From Primorskyibacter sedentarius (GTDB taxonomy: Bacteria > Pseudomonadota > Alphaproteobacteria > Rhodobacterales > Rhodobacteraceae), in assembly GCF_004342065.1 (NCBI RefSeq), contig NZ_SLZU01000003.1, positions 345,762 to 409,761 on the forward strand: a stretch of 64,000 bases of DNA, written 5' to 3'. Made by a program: the position numbers and the translations under genes. Of this stretch, positions 44,473 to 53,679 are shown in pieces; positions within the stretch are counted from its first letter, which is position 1; every line of letters starts with the position of its first letter. The notes below the pieces were generated by a model, which was not told the origin of the DNA, made no database searches, and worked only from the letters and a program-made list of their open reading frames with translations.

Positions 44473-44793
44473 TCCGACGTAACGCGTGCTGACTGCTGCA
44501 CTGCGCAAGCACGCTTCGGGGCGCTGTGTCTGAACCGCGCCCTGATAGACGTCTGCGAGAACGCCCGTCAGTTCACCGTGCCAGCCGCGCAATCCGTCGG
44601 GGTGGCTCTCGGCCCTGCCCGGACCACATGACAGCGCTCGTCCTTCATCCCGGAAGCGCGGCGGGCTATCGGATGCCAGTCCGATCCACTGCTGCACAGA
44701 CAATGCCCGCACCGCCTTCATCAATCTGACCTTGCGAAAAATCACCTGCAAAAGGGGCTTTTCCCCGGCTACAAAACCCGTATAGTCGCGCCC
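44473..44793 (+). other. Intergenic region upstream of the leu leader
   Basis: These 321 bases hold a perfect 7-bp inverted repeat (GCGTGCT 44,484-44,490 / AGCACGC 44,508-44,514), a possible terminator of the MORN gene without a T-run, and at the far end the putative leu promoter. Short open frames here show no motif. Confidence 0.45.
44758..44786 (+). promoter_or_regulatory. Putative leuA promoter
   Basis: TATAGT at 44,781-44,786 is a good -10 hexamer. The -35 region 17 bases upstream (CTTTTC) is weak. Transcription starting about seven bases after the -10 would begin at, or within a base of, the leader-peptide ATG at 44,794. Confidence 0.5.
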
Positions 44794-44877
44794 ATGTTGA
44801 CCCAAGGCCATATCACGCACCCTGCCCGCCCTTCGGCGGCGCTGCTGGCTGGCCTGCTTCTCCTAAGCCGCCTCTGA
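44794..44877 (+). CDS. Leucine-rich leader peptide of leuA
   Basis: A 27-residue open frame ends with AALLAGLLLLSRL, containing seven leucines in its last twelve residues and one more at position 2. It uses CTG, CTT, CTC and CTA. It precedes leuA and its stop codon lies inside the left arm of a strong hairpin. This is the design of a ribosome-mediated attenuator that senses charged tRNA-Leu. No Shine-Dalgarno precedes it; with the -10 at 44,781 it is likely translated from a leaderless transcript. Confidence 0.75.
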   Translation: MLTQGHITHPARPSAALLAGLLLLSRL

Positions 44878-44907
44878 GCGTGCCGTTCCGGCGCGACCGC
44901 TCAGAGG
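44871..44907 (+). promoter_or_regulatory. leuA attenuator hairpin
   Basis: CCTCTGAGCG (44,871-44,880) pairs perfectly with CGCTCAGAGG (44,898-44,907), with a small inner GCCG/CGGC stem in the loop. The left arm includes the last leucine codon and stop of the leader, so a stalled ribosome would prevent its formation. No T-run follows, so the stop may act through Rho or on translation rather than as a classic intrinsic terminator. Confidence 0.65.
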
Positions 44908-44953
44908 AGGCATCGTTCGCGCCAGAACCCCAGGAGAACCAAAGGAAAATTCC

Positions 44954-46522
44954 ATGACCGACACGACCAAAGACCGCGTGGTGATCTTTGACACCACTTT
45001 GCGCGACGGTGAACAATCCCCCGGCGCCACCATGACCCATGACGAAAAGCTCGAGATTGCAGAGCTTCTGGACGACATGGGCGTCGATATCATCGAGGCG
45101 GGATTTCCCATTGCCTCCGAAGGCGATTTCGCCGCCGTGTCAGAGATTGCAAAACGCTCGAAAAACTCGGTGATCTGCGGGTTGGCGCGGGCGCAACTGC
45201 CCGATATCGACCGCTGCTGGGAGGCGGTGAAAAACGCAGCACAGCCGCGCATCCACACCTTCATCGGCACTTCGCCCCTGCATCGGGCCATTCCGAACCT
45301 CACCAAGGATGAGATGGCAGATCGGATTCACCAGACCGTCAGCCATGCCCGCAACCTGTGCGACAACGTGCAATGGTCGCCGATGGATGCGACGCGGACC
45401 GAATGGGACTACCTTGCCCGCGTCTGCGAAATTGCGATCAAGGCGGGCGCCACCACGATCAATATCCCCGACACGGTGGGCTATACCGCCCCGCGTGAAA
45501 GCGCCGATCTTATCCGCAGGTTGATCGCCGAGGTGCCCGGCGGGGACGAGGTTGTCTGGGCCACGCATTGCCACAACGATCTTGGCATGGCGACGGCAAA
45601 TAGCCTTGCCGCCGTCGAGGCGGGCGCGCGCCAGATCGAATGCACGATCAACGGGTTGGGCGAACGCGCGGGCAACACCGCGCTGGAAGAGGTCGTCATG
45701 GCCTTGAAAGTGCGCGGCGACATCATGCCCTTCGACACCGGCATCGACACCAGGAAGATCATGCATATCTCGCGCCGCGTTGCGACCGTGTCGGGCTTTC
45801 CGGTTCAGTTCAACAAGGCCATCGTGGGCAAGAACGCTTTTGCGCACGAGTCCGGCATCCATCAGGACGGCATGCTGAAGAATGCCGAAACGTTCGAGAT
45901 CATGCGCCCCGAGGATGTGGGCCTTGCTGGCACCTCCTTGCCGTTGGGCAAACATTCGGGCCGGGCGGCGTTGCGTGCCAAGCTCAAGGATCTGGGCGTG
46001 GATGTGGGCGACAACCAGCTCAAGGATATCTTCGTGCGGTTCAAGGAACTGGCCGATCGCAAGAAAGAGGTGTTCGACGAAGACATTCTTGCGCTTGTGA
46101 CGGCCGCAGCCGAGGGCGAAACCGACCGGCTTCAGATCGTGTCGTTGCGCGTGATCTGCGGCACCGGCGGCCCGGCCGAGGCCGTGCTGGAGATGGAGGT
46201 TGACGGTGAAGAGAAGACCGCGACCTGCGAAGGTGACGGACCTGTCGATGCGACCTTCAAGGCGATCCGCGCCATTCATCCCAACAAGGCAAAGCTGCAG
46301 CTTTATCAGGTGAATGCGGTCACCGAAGGCACCGACGCGCAGGCCACGGTCAGCGTGCGGCTGGAAGAGGACGGTATGATCGCAACCGGCCAGTCGGCCA
46401 ATACCGACACGGTCGTGGCCTCGGCCAAGGCCTATGTCAACGCGCTCAACCGGCTGCTTGTACGCCGCGAAAAGGCGGGCCCGGGCGCGGATGCGCGCGA
46501 GGTCAGCTACAAAGACGTCTGA
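44954..46522 (+). CDS. leuA: 2-isopropylmalate synthase
   Basis: This 522-residue enzyme catalyses the first committed step of leucine synthesis, condensing acetyl-CoA with 2-oxoisovalerate. The catalytic barrel shows FDTTLRDGEQSPGA, the metal-binding THCHNDLGMATAN and INGLGERAGN. The C-terminal ~130 residues form the leucine-feedback regulatory domain. AAAGGA precedes the ATG. Expression is probably controlled by the leader peptide and hairpin, and a terminator follows. Confidence 0.95.
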   Translation: MTDTTKDRVVIFDTTLRDGEQSPGATMTHDEKLEIAELLDDMGVDIIEAGFPIASEGDFAAVSEIAKRSKNSVICGLARAQLPDIDRCWEAVKNAAQPRIHTFIGTSPLHRAIPNLTKDEMADRIHQTVSHARNLCDNVQWSPMDATRTEWDYLARVCEIAIKAGATTINIPDTVGYTAPRESADLIRRLIAEVPGGDEVVWATHCHNDLGMATANSLAAVEAGARQIECTINGLGERAGNTALEEVVMALKVRGDIMPFDTGIDTRKIMHISRRVATVSGFPVQFNKAIVGKNAFAHESGIHQDGMLKNAETFEIMRPEDVGLAGTSLPLGKHSGRAALRAKLKDLGVDVGDNQLKDIFVRFKELADRKKEVFDEDILALVTAAAEGETDRLQIVSLRVICGTGGPAEAVLEMEVDGEEKTATCEGDGPVDATFKAIRAIHPNKAKLQLYQVNAVTEGTDAQATVSVRLEEDGMIATGQSANTDTVVASAKAYVNALNRLLVRREKAGPGADAREVSYKDV

Positions 46523-46561
46523 ACGCCCCGCACCTGCAGAGCAACCCTGCCCTGCGCCAGA

Positions 46562-46605
46562 ACCGAAAAAGCAGCCCGGTCATGACGACGGGGTTGCTTT
46601 TTTCT
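46562..46605 (+). terminator. Rho-independent terminator after leuA
   Basis: AAAAAGCAGCCCGG pairs with CGGGGTTGCTTTTTT around a nine-base loop (with a G-T wobble), continuing into TTTCTTT. Strong stem plus T-run, about 43 bases after the leuA stop. Confidence 0.8.
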
Positions 46606-46691
46606 TTGATCTGCGCTGGGTTCCGCAAGGATTGACCAACCAACGTCTGGCGCCCGCGCGCCAAGACACTGCTCATCGGGCGTTATTCGCC

Positions 46692-47678
46692 CTAGAGCAT
46701 CGAGGGCACGACCTGATCGGGCGGACGGTGGCCATCAGCGAAGGTCTTGATGTTGATGATCACCTTTTCGCCCATCTCCACGCGGCCTTCTTCGGTCGCA
46801 GAGCCCATATGCGGCAGCAATACGACATTGGGCTGGTTGCGCAGTTCGGGGTTAAGCTGCGAGCCCTGCTCATAGACGTCCAGCCCCGCGCCTGCGATCT
46901 CGCCCGCCTTGAGGATGCGGGTAAGTGCGGCCTCGTCGATAACCTCGCCGCGGGATGTGTTGACCACAACGGCACTGGGCTTCAACAGCTTCAGTCGACG
47001 CGAGTTCAACAGGTGGAAGGTTGAGGGCGTATGCGGGCAGTTCACGCTGATTATGTCCATCCGCGCGACCATCTGGTCAAGGCTTTCCCACCATGTCGCC
47101 TCGACCTGCTCCTCGACCTCGGGGCGCAGGCGGCGACGGTTGTGATAGTGGATCTGCATCCCGAAAGCCCGTGCGCGCCGGGCCACTGCCATGCCGATGC
47201 GCCCCATCCCGAGAATGCCGAGCCTGCGACCGCCAAGCCGCCCGCCCAGAAAGGCCGTGGGCGCCCAGCCGCTCCAGTCGCCCGATTGCATCGCGCCGAG
47301 CCCTTCGGGCAGCCGCCGTGTGACCGCGAGGATCAGTGAAAGCACGATATCGGCCGTGTCTTCCGTCACCACGCCGGGCGTGTTGGAGACAAGAATGCCA
47401 CGCTGGCGGGCGGTCTCGACATCGATATGATCAAAGCCCGCGCCGTAATTCGCGATCAGGCGCAGACGCTCCCCTGCCTGAGCAATCAGGGATGCATCGA
47501 TCGTGTCGCTCAGCGTCGGCACAAGAACGTCGGCCTCTTTCACGGCGGCCACGATCTCTGCCCGCGTCATGGGCGTGTCATCATCGCGCAGACGGACGTC
47601 GAAGAGTTCCGTGAGCCGGGTCTCGACCACCTCCGGCAAGCGTCGCGTCACGACAACACTCAGGCGTTTTGATGGCAT
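46692..47678 (-). CDS. 2-hydroxyacid dehydrogenase (glyoxylate/hydroxypyruvate reductase-like)
   Basis: This 328-residue D-isomer-specific 2-hydroxyacid dehydrogenase has an NAD(P)-binding GMGRIG motif (ILGMGRIGMAVARRA), catalytic Arg in NTSRGEVID, Glu in the following helix and His in LPHMGSAT. The sequence groups with glyoxylate/hydroxypyruvate reductases. It could reduce glyoxylate or hydroxypyruvate linked to glycine and serine metabolism. It is convergent with leuA. Confidence 0.87.
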   Translation of the reverse strand: MPSKRLSVVVTRRLPEVVETRLTELFDVRLRDDDTPMTRAEIVAAVKEADVLVPTLSDTIDASLIAQAGERLRLIANYGAGFDHIDVETARQRGILVSNTPGVVTEDTADIVLSLILAVTRRLPEGLGAMQSGDWSGWAPTAFLGGRLGGRRLGILGMGRIGMAVARRARAFGMQIHYHNRRRLRPEVEEQVEATWWESLDQMVARMDIISVNCPHTPSTFHLLNSRRLKLLKPSAVVVNTSRGEVIDEAALTRILKAGEIAGAGLDVYEQGSQLNPELRNQPNVVLLPHMGSATEEGRVEMGEKVIINIKTFADGHRPPDQVVPSML

Positions 47679-47790
47679 CCTGCCCTCCAGCTGCTTTCAA
47701 ACCCTCATGGCTTTTGGCACAGTGGCGCAAGCTGCGACGGGGCACAAGAACCCTGCGCGAAAAACACTGAGGCAGTCAGGGACCGGTAGA

Positions 47791-48282
47791 ATGAAACCCA
47801 TCGCGATTGGGCTTATACTCGCAATATTGCTGGGAGTTTCGGCGCAGGCGCAAGAGCGCGGGCCGGTGACGAACCTGCCCATTCCCCGGTTCGTGTCGAT
47901 GAAGGCAAACGAAGGGAACGTCCGGCGCGGCCCCTCGCTGTCGCACCGGATCGACTGGGTGTTCAAACGCCGCGACATGCCGCTCGAGATCACGGCGGAA
48001 TATGGGCATTGGCGCCGGGTGCGCGACCGCGACGGCGCCGGTGGCTGGGTGCATTATTCGCTTTTGTCCGGTGTGCGCACCGTCATCGTCGAACAGGAAA
48101 TGCTGGAGCTGCGCACCCGTCCTGCGGATGATGCCCAGATCTCTGCCCGGCTGGAGATGGGTGTCATAGCGCGGCTTGGCGAATGCACGCAGAAATGGTG
48201 CAAGCTTACCGCCGCCGGCTACAAGGGGTGGGCGCACAAGACCGCCCTTTGGGGTGTGAAGCCGGACGAAATCCGCGAATAG
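47791..48282 (+). CDS. Exported SH3-domain protein
   Basis: This 163-residue protein has a signal peptide (IGLILAILLGVSAQAQE) and two bacterial SH3-like modules: residues about 35-95 (GNVRRGPSLSHRIDWVF; WRRVRDRDGAGGWVHYSLL) and 100-155 (LELRTRPADDAQISARLE; WCKLTAAGYKGWAHKTALWGV). Such proteins act in the periplasm, probably binding peptidoglycan or partner proteins. The N-terminus is chosen at the signal peptide. Confidence 0.82.
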   Translation: MKPIAIGLILAILLGVSAQAQERGPVTNLPIPRFVSMKANEGNVRRGPSLSHRIDWVFKRRDMPLEITAEYGHWRRVRDRDGAGGWVHYSLLSGVRTVIVEQEMLELRTRPADDAQISARLEMGVIARLGECTQKWCKLTAAGYKGWAHKTALWGVKPDEIRE

Positions 48283-48703
48283 CCGCCCCAAGGCGATCAC
48301 CACCGCTTCGCATTGATGCGTCTGCGGTGCCCCGTAAAACCCTGCCACTGACGGTCGGCAGAGGCATTTTCGCAACCGCAAGACCTGCGCTTTCGTGCCA
48401 CGATTGAAGGCGCTGAGGATGACTGGTATAGCCTCCGTCGCGGATTGGTCACACATGCCTTTCGCGCATATTGACCCAAGGTCATGGGCGGCGCAGCGAC
48501 ACGATCTAAAAATCGTGATCTTCGGGCAACAGGCACGATATGTCTGGCACGAAACTGCCCATCCCGGCCTTGAAGACGAAGGTATAAAGCCCGGTCCCAT
48601 CAGGGCGGGTGTAATGATTACCGCCTATAGGCACGCGCGAGAAACGTTAAGAAACAACAGCGCGCAGAGGTGACCCCGAGGGGCGCCGAGGAGCAGAACG
48701 ACG
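48283..48703. other. Gene-free region with one palindrome
   Basis: In these 421 bases I see no convincing gene. A frame at 48,395-48,673 lacks motifs and a ribosome site. A perfect inverted repeat CACGAT-CTAAAA-ATCGTG lies at 48,500-48,517 and could be a regulator site or hairpin for the downstream Nudix gene. Confidence 0.4.
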
Positions 48704-49162
48704 ATGAACGAGAAAGGCGAGCAGATCGCAGCCCTGCCGATAAAGTGGGACAAGAGCGGCAAGATCACGGTGTTGATGGTCACATCGCGCGAGACGAGGC
48801 GCTGGGTACTGCCCAAGGGCTGGATCATGGACAACAAGAAACCCTGGGATGCCGCCAAGATCGAGGCGCTGGAGGAAGCGGGCGCCGACGGTTGCATCGC
48901 GGATGAGGAGCTTGGTGCATACCATTATGACAAGGTGCTGGACGATGGCAGCACCCTGCGATGCCGGGTGACCGTCTATCCGATGAAAGTCCGGAAGCTG
49001 AAACGCAACTGGAAAGAGCGCGACCAGCGCAAGAGGCATTGGTTCACGCCAAAAGCCGCCGCGAAACGCGTGCACGAGCCCGAGCTTTCGGCGCTTCTTC
49101 TTCGTCTGGACAAGAAGCCCCACAAGGAACCAAGCGTCAGGATGGTCAGGAAGGCGTCGTAA
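48704..49162 (+). CDS. Nudix hydrolase
   Basis: This 152-residue protein of the Nudix fold resembles diphosphoinositol-polyphosphate or nucleotide hydrolases (WVLPKGWIMDNKKPWDAA..., HWFTPKAAAKRV). The Nudix box departs from GX5EX7REUXEEXGU: the first Glu is Lys and the Arg is Ile (AAKIEALEEAGADG), while the metal-binding EEAG core remains. It may still bind metal. The cysteine pair and basic C-terminus are unremarkable. Six bases separate it from the convergent gnd stop. Confidence 0.78.
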   Translation: MNEKGEQIAALPIKWDKSGKITVLMVTSRETRRWVLPKGWIMDNKKPWDAAKIEALEEAGADGCIADEELGAYHYDKVLDDGSTLRCRVTVYPMKVRKLKRNWKERDQRKRHWFTPKAAAKRVHEPELSALLLRLDKKPHKEPSVRMVRKAS

Positions 49163-49168
49163 GCCCCC

Positions 49169-50566
49169 TTAGCCCGCCCACGGTCCGTGCTGGTCCTTGC
49201 GGCCATCGAACCTTTCAAAGCCGTGCAGCCCGAAATAATCGCGCTGTCCCTGGATCATGTCCGCCGTGCCACGCGCGGTGCGCATTGCATCGAAATAGGA
49301 CAGGCCCGCGCCAAGGGCCGGCAGCGCGATGCCATGCGCGGCCCCTGCGCAGACAACCTGCCGCAAGTCGGCATGGCTGTCCTGTATCTTGCGGGTGAAA
49401 AAGTCCGCGAACATCAGGTTGCGGCTGGAGGCTTCGGCAAGGGCGGTTGCCATGTCGTCCAGCATCGCCGAACGGATGATGCAGCCAGCGCGCCATGTGC
49501 GCGCAATCGTGGGCAGATCCAGCGACCAGCCAAACTGCTCTGACGCCGCAGCGATCATCTCGAACCCCTGCGCGTAGCACAGGATCTTGCCACAGATCAG
49601 CGCACTTTCCAGTGCCGCTTCGGATGGAACCGCGTCGCCCATTGGCACCGGGCCAGCACCGAACAGCCGTTCGCCCTCGGCCCGCGCGTCACGGCGCGAG
49701 GACAGGTTGCGCGCGACCACGGCCGCCTCGATGCAGGGGATGGGCGCGGCCAGATGCTGCGCCTCGATTGCCGTCCAGCGGCCTGTGCCTTTCTGACCTG
49801 CGGCATCGACAATGACCTCCAGCAGCGGCTTGCCGGTCTTTTTGTCGACAGCAGCCGCCACCTTGCCCGAAATCTCGACCAGATAGCTTTGCAGCGGGCC
49901 GTCATTCCACCGCGCGAAGACATCCGCGACACGGTCGGGCGTGTATCCCATCCCGTCGCGCAGGATGCCGTAGATCTCGGCGATCATCTGCATATCGGCA
50001 TATTCGATGCCGTTATGGACGGCCTTGACGAAATGCCCGGCGCCTTCTTCACCCATCCAGTTGGCACAAGGCTCGCCGTCATGCTTTGCGGAAATGGCGG
50101 TCAGAATGGGCGCCACGCGATCCCAGTCCGCGCGTTTGCCGCCGCCCATGATGGCAGGGCCGTGGCGCGCGCCCTCTTCGCCGCCCGAAACGCCGATGCC
50201 AAGGAAGGGCCCGGTCGCGTCGCGCGTGCGGCGGTTGGTGTCGTGAAAATTGGCGTTCCCCGCGTCGATGATCAGATCATCCGGCCCCAGAAGCGGACGC
50301 AGCGCCGCGATCTGTTCGTCCACCGCCGCCCCCGCCGGAACCATCAGGATGATGGCGCGGGGCTGGGCGATGGCCTCGACCAGCGCCTCCAGCGTCTCGG
50401 TCGGGGTGATGCGCGCGGCAAGCTCCCCGGCAGAGGCGTGAAACCCCTGGGTGACGCTTGCGGTGCGGTTCCAGACCGCGATGTCAAAGCCATGTTCCGC
50501 GATATTGAGCGCGAGCGCAGCACCCATGGTTCCAAGGCCGATCAGGCCAATCTCAGCTTTACTCAC
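49169..50566 (-). CDS. gnd: 6-phosphogluconate dehydrogenase, decarboxylating
   Basis: This 465-residue NADP-dependent enzyme of the oxidative pentose phosphate pathway converts 6-phosphogluconate to ribulose 5-phosphate. It has the nucleotide-binding GLIGLGTMGAALALN, the IGVSGGEEGARHGPAIM motif and catalytic lysine in HFVKAVHNGIEYADMQ. The start is GTG (GTG AGT AAA GCT) with AGGAG ten bases upstream; the ATG at 50,611 would add 15 unsupported residues. Confidence 0.93.
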   Translation of the reverse strand: MSKAEIGLIGLGTMGAALALNIAEHGFDIAVWNRTASVTQGFHASAGELAARITPTETLEALVEAIAQPRAIILMVPAGAAVDEQIAALRPLLGPDDLIIDAGNANFHDTNRRTRDATGPFLGIGVSGGEEGARHGPAIMGGGKRADWDRVAPILTAISAKHDGEPCANWMGEEGAGHFVKAVHNGIEYADMQMIAEIYGILRDGMGYTPDRVADVFARWNDGPLQSYLVEISGKVAAAVDKKTGKPLLEVIVDAAGQKGTGRWTAIEAQHLAAPIPCIEAAVVARNLSSRRDARAEGERLFGAGPVPMGDAVPSEAALESALICGKILCYAQGFEMIAAASEQFGWSLDLPTIARTWRAGCIIRSAMLDDMATALAEASSRNLMFADFFTRKIQDSHADLRQVVCAGAAHGIALPALGAGLSYFDAMRTARGTADMIQGQRDYFGLHGFERFDGRKDQHGPWAG

Positions 50567-50726
50567 GAGGTCTGGTCTCCTGGTTGGATTGCGACGCATA
50601 TCGGGATGCAAAGGCGGCAGCGTTGCTGTGCCCTTTCGGACGCAGGTACAAACGTGCCCTGTGCACCGCTGCCGTTGTTAACGCTATCGCGAGAACCGGT
50701 CAAACCGACGGGCCGCGTCAGTCGCC

Positions 50727-51701
50727 TCAGACTGACGTGATTGCGCGGCGCCGCGCCCAGAGATCCTCTGCCATCAGGGCGCCTTCTTTGGTGACGCCCG
50801 CAGCCTCCAACGCCAGACCGGCCGTGCCAAGGACGGTGGCGCGTGCAAAGGCGTCGTCCAGTTCTCCGGCCCAAAGCGCAGACAGGGCCTGTGGTTCCAG
50901 CTCATCCTCCGCCAAACGGCGGTGTTCGGCAATGCTGCGCCCGGTGAAGCCGGTCCACGACTCTCCGTCCCGCAGGCCGTAGACAGCAATATCCTTGGCC
51001 GGATGGTGTTCGAATTCGCCCCCCCCGCCTTTCAGAACGCTCAGCCGCGCATCGCCCAGAAGGCGCCCGGCATCGGCCTGAAGCTCGCGGTAGCTGGGGT
51101 GGAAGACGCCCTGAACCGCAGCAGGTGCCGCACCGGGGTTGAGCATTCGCAGCACCGTGTTGACGCAGGACCGCAGGCCGAACTTGTCGCGCAGTCTCAG
51201 CAAGTGCATCAGCCGGGGCGACAGCACTTCCAGCGGCAGATAGGCGATGCCGTGGCTTTGCAACAAAGCGCCCGCCTCGGCCATCGTTGCGGCGTTGGGA
51301 ATACCCAAGGGCGCAAGCGCATCGCGCACCGAGGCACGCCCCTGCTGATGACTGTTCCAACCGTGCAGCAGCACCGGCACACCGCCGCCCGCCACCAGTT
51401 TGGCCGAGAGCAGGAACCACGGCAGGCCCCTTGTGCGCCCCGCAGCATAGCTGGGCCAGTCGAGCGCGGGCCGCATGCCTTGCCATTCGGGCAGGCTGGC
51501 GCGCGCAGCAGACGTGAACCCGGCGATGTCTTCGGCAGTCTCGCCGCGCAGGCGCAGCAGCATCAGGATCGCGCCCAAGGCCTCCGGGTCGGCATCCTCG
51601 CGCAGCATCAGCGTCATCGCCTCGCGCGCCTCGTCCAGCGTGAACGGCCGCGCGCGACCCTGACCACGGGCAAGAATCCGAACATAGGGTGCAAGGCTCA
51701 T
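50727..51701 (-). CDS. Anthranilate phosphoribosyltransferase-like protein (TrpD2/YbiB type)
   Basis: This 324-residue protein has the TrpD N-terminal helical domain (ILARGQGRARPFTLDEAREAM; GAILMLLRLRGETAEDIAGFT) and an altered C-terminal domain with LKGGGGEFEHHP in place of the usual catalytic region. TrpD2 proteins keep the fold but bind nucleic acids rather than make phosphoribosylanthranilate. The missing PRPP loop (GTGGD is replaced by LLSAKLVAGGGVPVLLHG) agrees with that. It is not part of a trp operon. Confidence 0.8.
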   Translation of the reverse strand: MSLAPYVRILARGQGRARPFTLDEAREAMTLMLREDADPEALGAILMLLRLRGETAEDIAGFTSAARASLPEWQGMRPALDWPSYAAGRTRGLPWFLLSAKLVAGGGVPVLLHGWNSHQQGRASVRDALAPLGIPNAATMAEAGALLQSHGIAYLPLEVLSPRLMHLLRLRDKFGLRSCVNTVLRMLNPGAAPAAVQGVFHPSYRELQADAGRLLGDARLSVLKGGGGEFEHHPAKDIAVYGLRDGESWTGFTGRSIAEHRRLAEDELEPQALSALWAGELDDAFARATVLGTAGLALEAAGVTKEGALMAEDLWARRRAITSV

Positions 51702-51951
51702 GACACGGCCTTTCGGTTCGGCACAACGTCTTGGACAGATCCCGCCGTATTGCCGTTCAGCATATTCGCCCCTTTGGCCTTCGGTCCCGCAGCCGCTCAG
51801 CACGCCCTTCGGTTGGCGCAAAGATCACGACGCGACCGCTGTTTGAACACAGCTAACACGCCCGGATAACACCCGGCCAGCAGCTTTGCACCCTGCCCGC
51901 AACGCAGCCCCCCCGCCCGCTTGATAAGCGAGCAGGCCCGCCGCAAGTCGC

Positions 51952-53049
51952 TCAGGTGTTGAACAGGAAATGCAGCACGTCGCCGTCTTTCACGATGTAG
52001 CTTTTGCCCTCGGCCCGCATCTTGCCCGCTTCTTTCGCAGCCTGTTCGCCGCCGACAGCAACAAAATCGTCATAGGCGATGGTCTCGGCCCGGATGAACC
52101 CTTTTTCGAAATCGCCATGAATGACGCCCGCCGCTTGCGGGGCTGCCGTGCCCTGACGAATTGTCCAGGCGCGTGCCTCTTTGGGGCCAACGGTGAAATA
52201 GGTTTCAAGGTGCAACAGCTCGTATCCGGCGCGGATCAGACGGTCGAGGCCGGGTTCTTCCAGCCCCATCTCGGTCAGGAACATCTCTGCTTCGTCATCG
52301 TCAAGCTGGCTGATCTCTTCCTCGATCTGGGCAGAGATGATGACATGCGAATTGCCTTCGGCCGCGGCCATCTCGGCCACACGCGCGGAATGGGCGTTGC
52401 CCTCTGCCGCTTCTTCTTCGGAGACGTTGCAGACATAAAGCACCGGCTTTGTCGTCAGCAGTTGCAGCAGTTTCCAGGACTTGGCGTCCTCGGCATCCAC
52501 CTCGACCGTGCGGGCGGGTTTGCCTTCTTCTAGCACGGCCAGCGCCGCCTTCAGCAAGCGTTCCTGCTGAACCGCTTCCTTGTCGCCGCCACGCACTTTG
52601 CGCACGATGTTCTGCATCCGCTTTTCGATGGATTCGATATCGGCGAGCATCAGCTCTGTCTCGATGGTTTCGGCATCGGCAACCGGATCAACGCGCCCCT
52701 CGACATGGGTGACGTCACCATCCTCAAAGCACCGCAACACATGCGCGATGGCGTCCACCTCGCGGATATTGGCCAGGAACTGGTTGCCCAGACCTTCGCC
52801 CTTGGACGCGCCCTTCACAAGGCCCGCGATATCCACAAAGGTCATGCGCGTGGGGATGATCTGACGACTGCCCGCGATCTCTGCCAGCTTATCAAGCCGC
52901 GCATCCGGAACGGCGACCTCGCCGACATTCGGCTCGATCGTGCAGAACGGGAAGTTGGCCGCCTGCGCCGCGGCGGTTCGGGTCAGCGCGTTGAACAGGG
53001 TCGACTTGCCCACATTCGGCAGACCCACAATTCCCATCTTGAATCCCAT
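51952..53049 (-). CDS. ychF: Redox-regulated ATPase/GTPase YchF
   Basis: This 365-residue Obg-family P-loop protein binds ATP and ribosomes. The G1 motif is [15 protein letters not shown], switch I is [13 protein letters not shown]3 is [10 protein letters not shown], and a TGS domain forms the C-terminus. The noncanonical G4 motif (YVCNVSE) is the ATP-selecting variant of YchF. The start [12 protein letters not shown] is chosen at the G domain. It diverges from the VOC protein gene. Confidence 0.94.
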   Translation of the reverse strand: MGFKMGIVGLPNVGKSTLFNALTRTAAAQAANFPFCTIEPNVGEVAVPDARLDKLAEIAGSRQIIPTRMTFVDIAGLVKGASKGEGLGNQFLANIREVDAIAHVLRCFEDGDVTHVEGRVDPVADAETIETELMLADIESIEKRMQNIVRKVRGGDKEAVQQERLLKAALAVLEEGKPARTVEVDAEDAKSWKLLQLLTTKPVLYVCNVSEEEAAEGNAHSARVAEMAAAEGNSHVIISAQIEEEISQLDDDEAEMFLTEMGLEEPGLDRLIRAGYELLHLETYFTVGPKEARAWTIRQGTAAPQAAGVIHGDFEKGFIRAETIAYDDFVAVGGEQAAKEAGKMRAEGKSYIVKDGDVLHFLFNT

Positions 53050-53159
53050 GACACATCTTTCCCAGCTAGGTTTCCCGCGCCTTCTAGGCACAAGCCGGCC
53101 CCGCTGCAACATGGTCCTGTGTTAGGATGCGTGGAATCGCCAGCAAGAGGAGTCCCGCC

Positions 53160-53576
53160 ATGCAGCCGATCCCCTATCTCTTCTTCAACGGAACCTGCGC
53201 CGAAGCGATGGCTTTCTACGCCAGCGTCCTTGGCACACCCCCGCCAGAGATCATGCCCTTTTCCGCCATGCCCGAGGAGGTGCGAGCGCAGATGCCCGGC
53301 GTGCCAGCGGATGCGGTGATGCATGCGGGGCTGGATACGGGCGACGGGTGGATCTATGGCAGCGACGACCCTTCGAGCGAGGCAAAACCGATGGAAGGCT
53401 GCAACATCCATCTGTCCCTGCCGACCCCGGAAGACGCGCGGCGGGTCTTTGATGCGTTTGCCTGCGGCGGAGAAGTGCGGATGCCGCTGGAGCCTGCGTT
53501 CTGGGCGCCGGTGTTCGGGACAGTGTCCGACAAGTTTGGCATCCGCTGGATGATCTCGGCGGACCCGCAGGACTAA
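53160..53576 (+). CDS. VOC-family (PhnB-like) protein
   Basis: This 138-residue protein has the vicinal-oxygen-chelate/PhnB fold: [23 protein letters not shown] opening, then the [25 protein letters not shown] second half and a C-terminal [15 protein letters not shown]. Metal-dependent isomerases and dioxygenases share this fold; PhnB proteins have no established reaction. GAGGAG precedes the chosen ATG at 53,160. Confidence 0.82.
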   Translation: MQPIPYLFFNGTCAEAMAFYASVLGTPPPEIMPFSAMPEEVRAQMPGVPADAVMHAGLDTGDGWIYGSDDPSSEAKPMEGCNIHLSLPTPEDARRVFDAFACGGEVRMPLEPAFWAPVFGTVSDKFGIRWMISADPQD

Positions 53577-53679
53577 GCCCGCAGGACAAGGCGGCATTGC
53601 GGCACCCACGGGCCAGAGCATCTTGATTTCCGGGCATCAATTCGGCACATCGGTCAGGAACTTCCCGAAAGGACCGACC

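Noticed and set aside
42952..44820. 622-codon open frame on the minus strand opposite the MORN gene
   Set aside because: The 69-base repeat keeps the antisense frame open in every unit; its apparent repeats mirror the MORN repeats and it has no ribosome site.
48395..48673. 92-codon frame upstream of the Nudix gene
   Set aside because: Lacks a Shine-Dalgarno and any family signature; contains a palindrome more suited to a regulatory region.
50727..51701. Annotation as anthranilate phosphoribosyltransferase trpD
   Set aside because: The PRPP-binding glycine loop is missing and no trp genes are adjacent.
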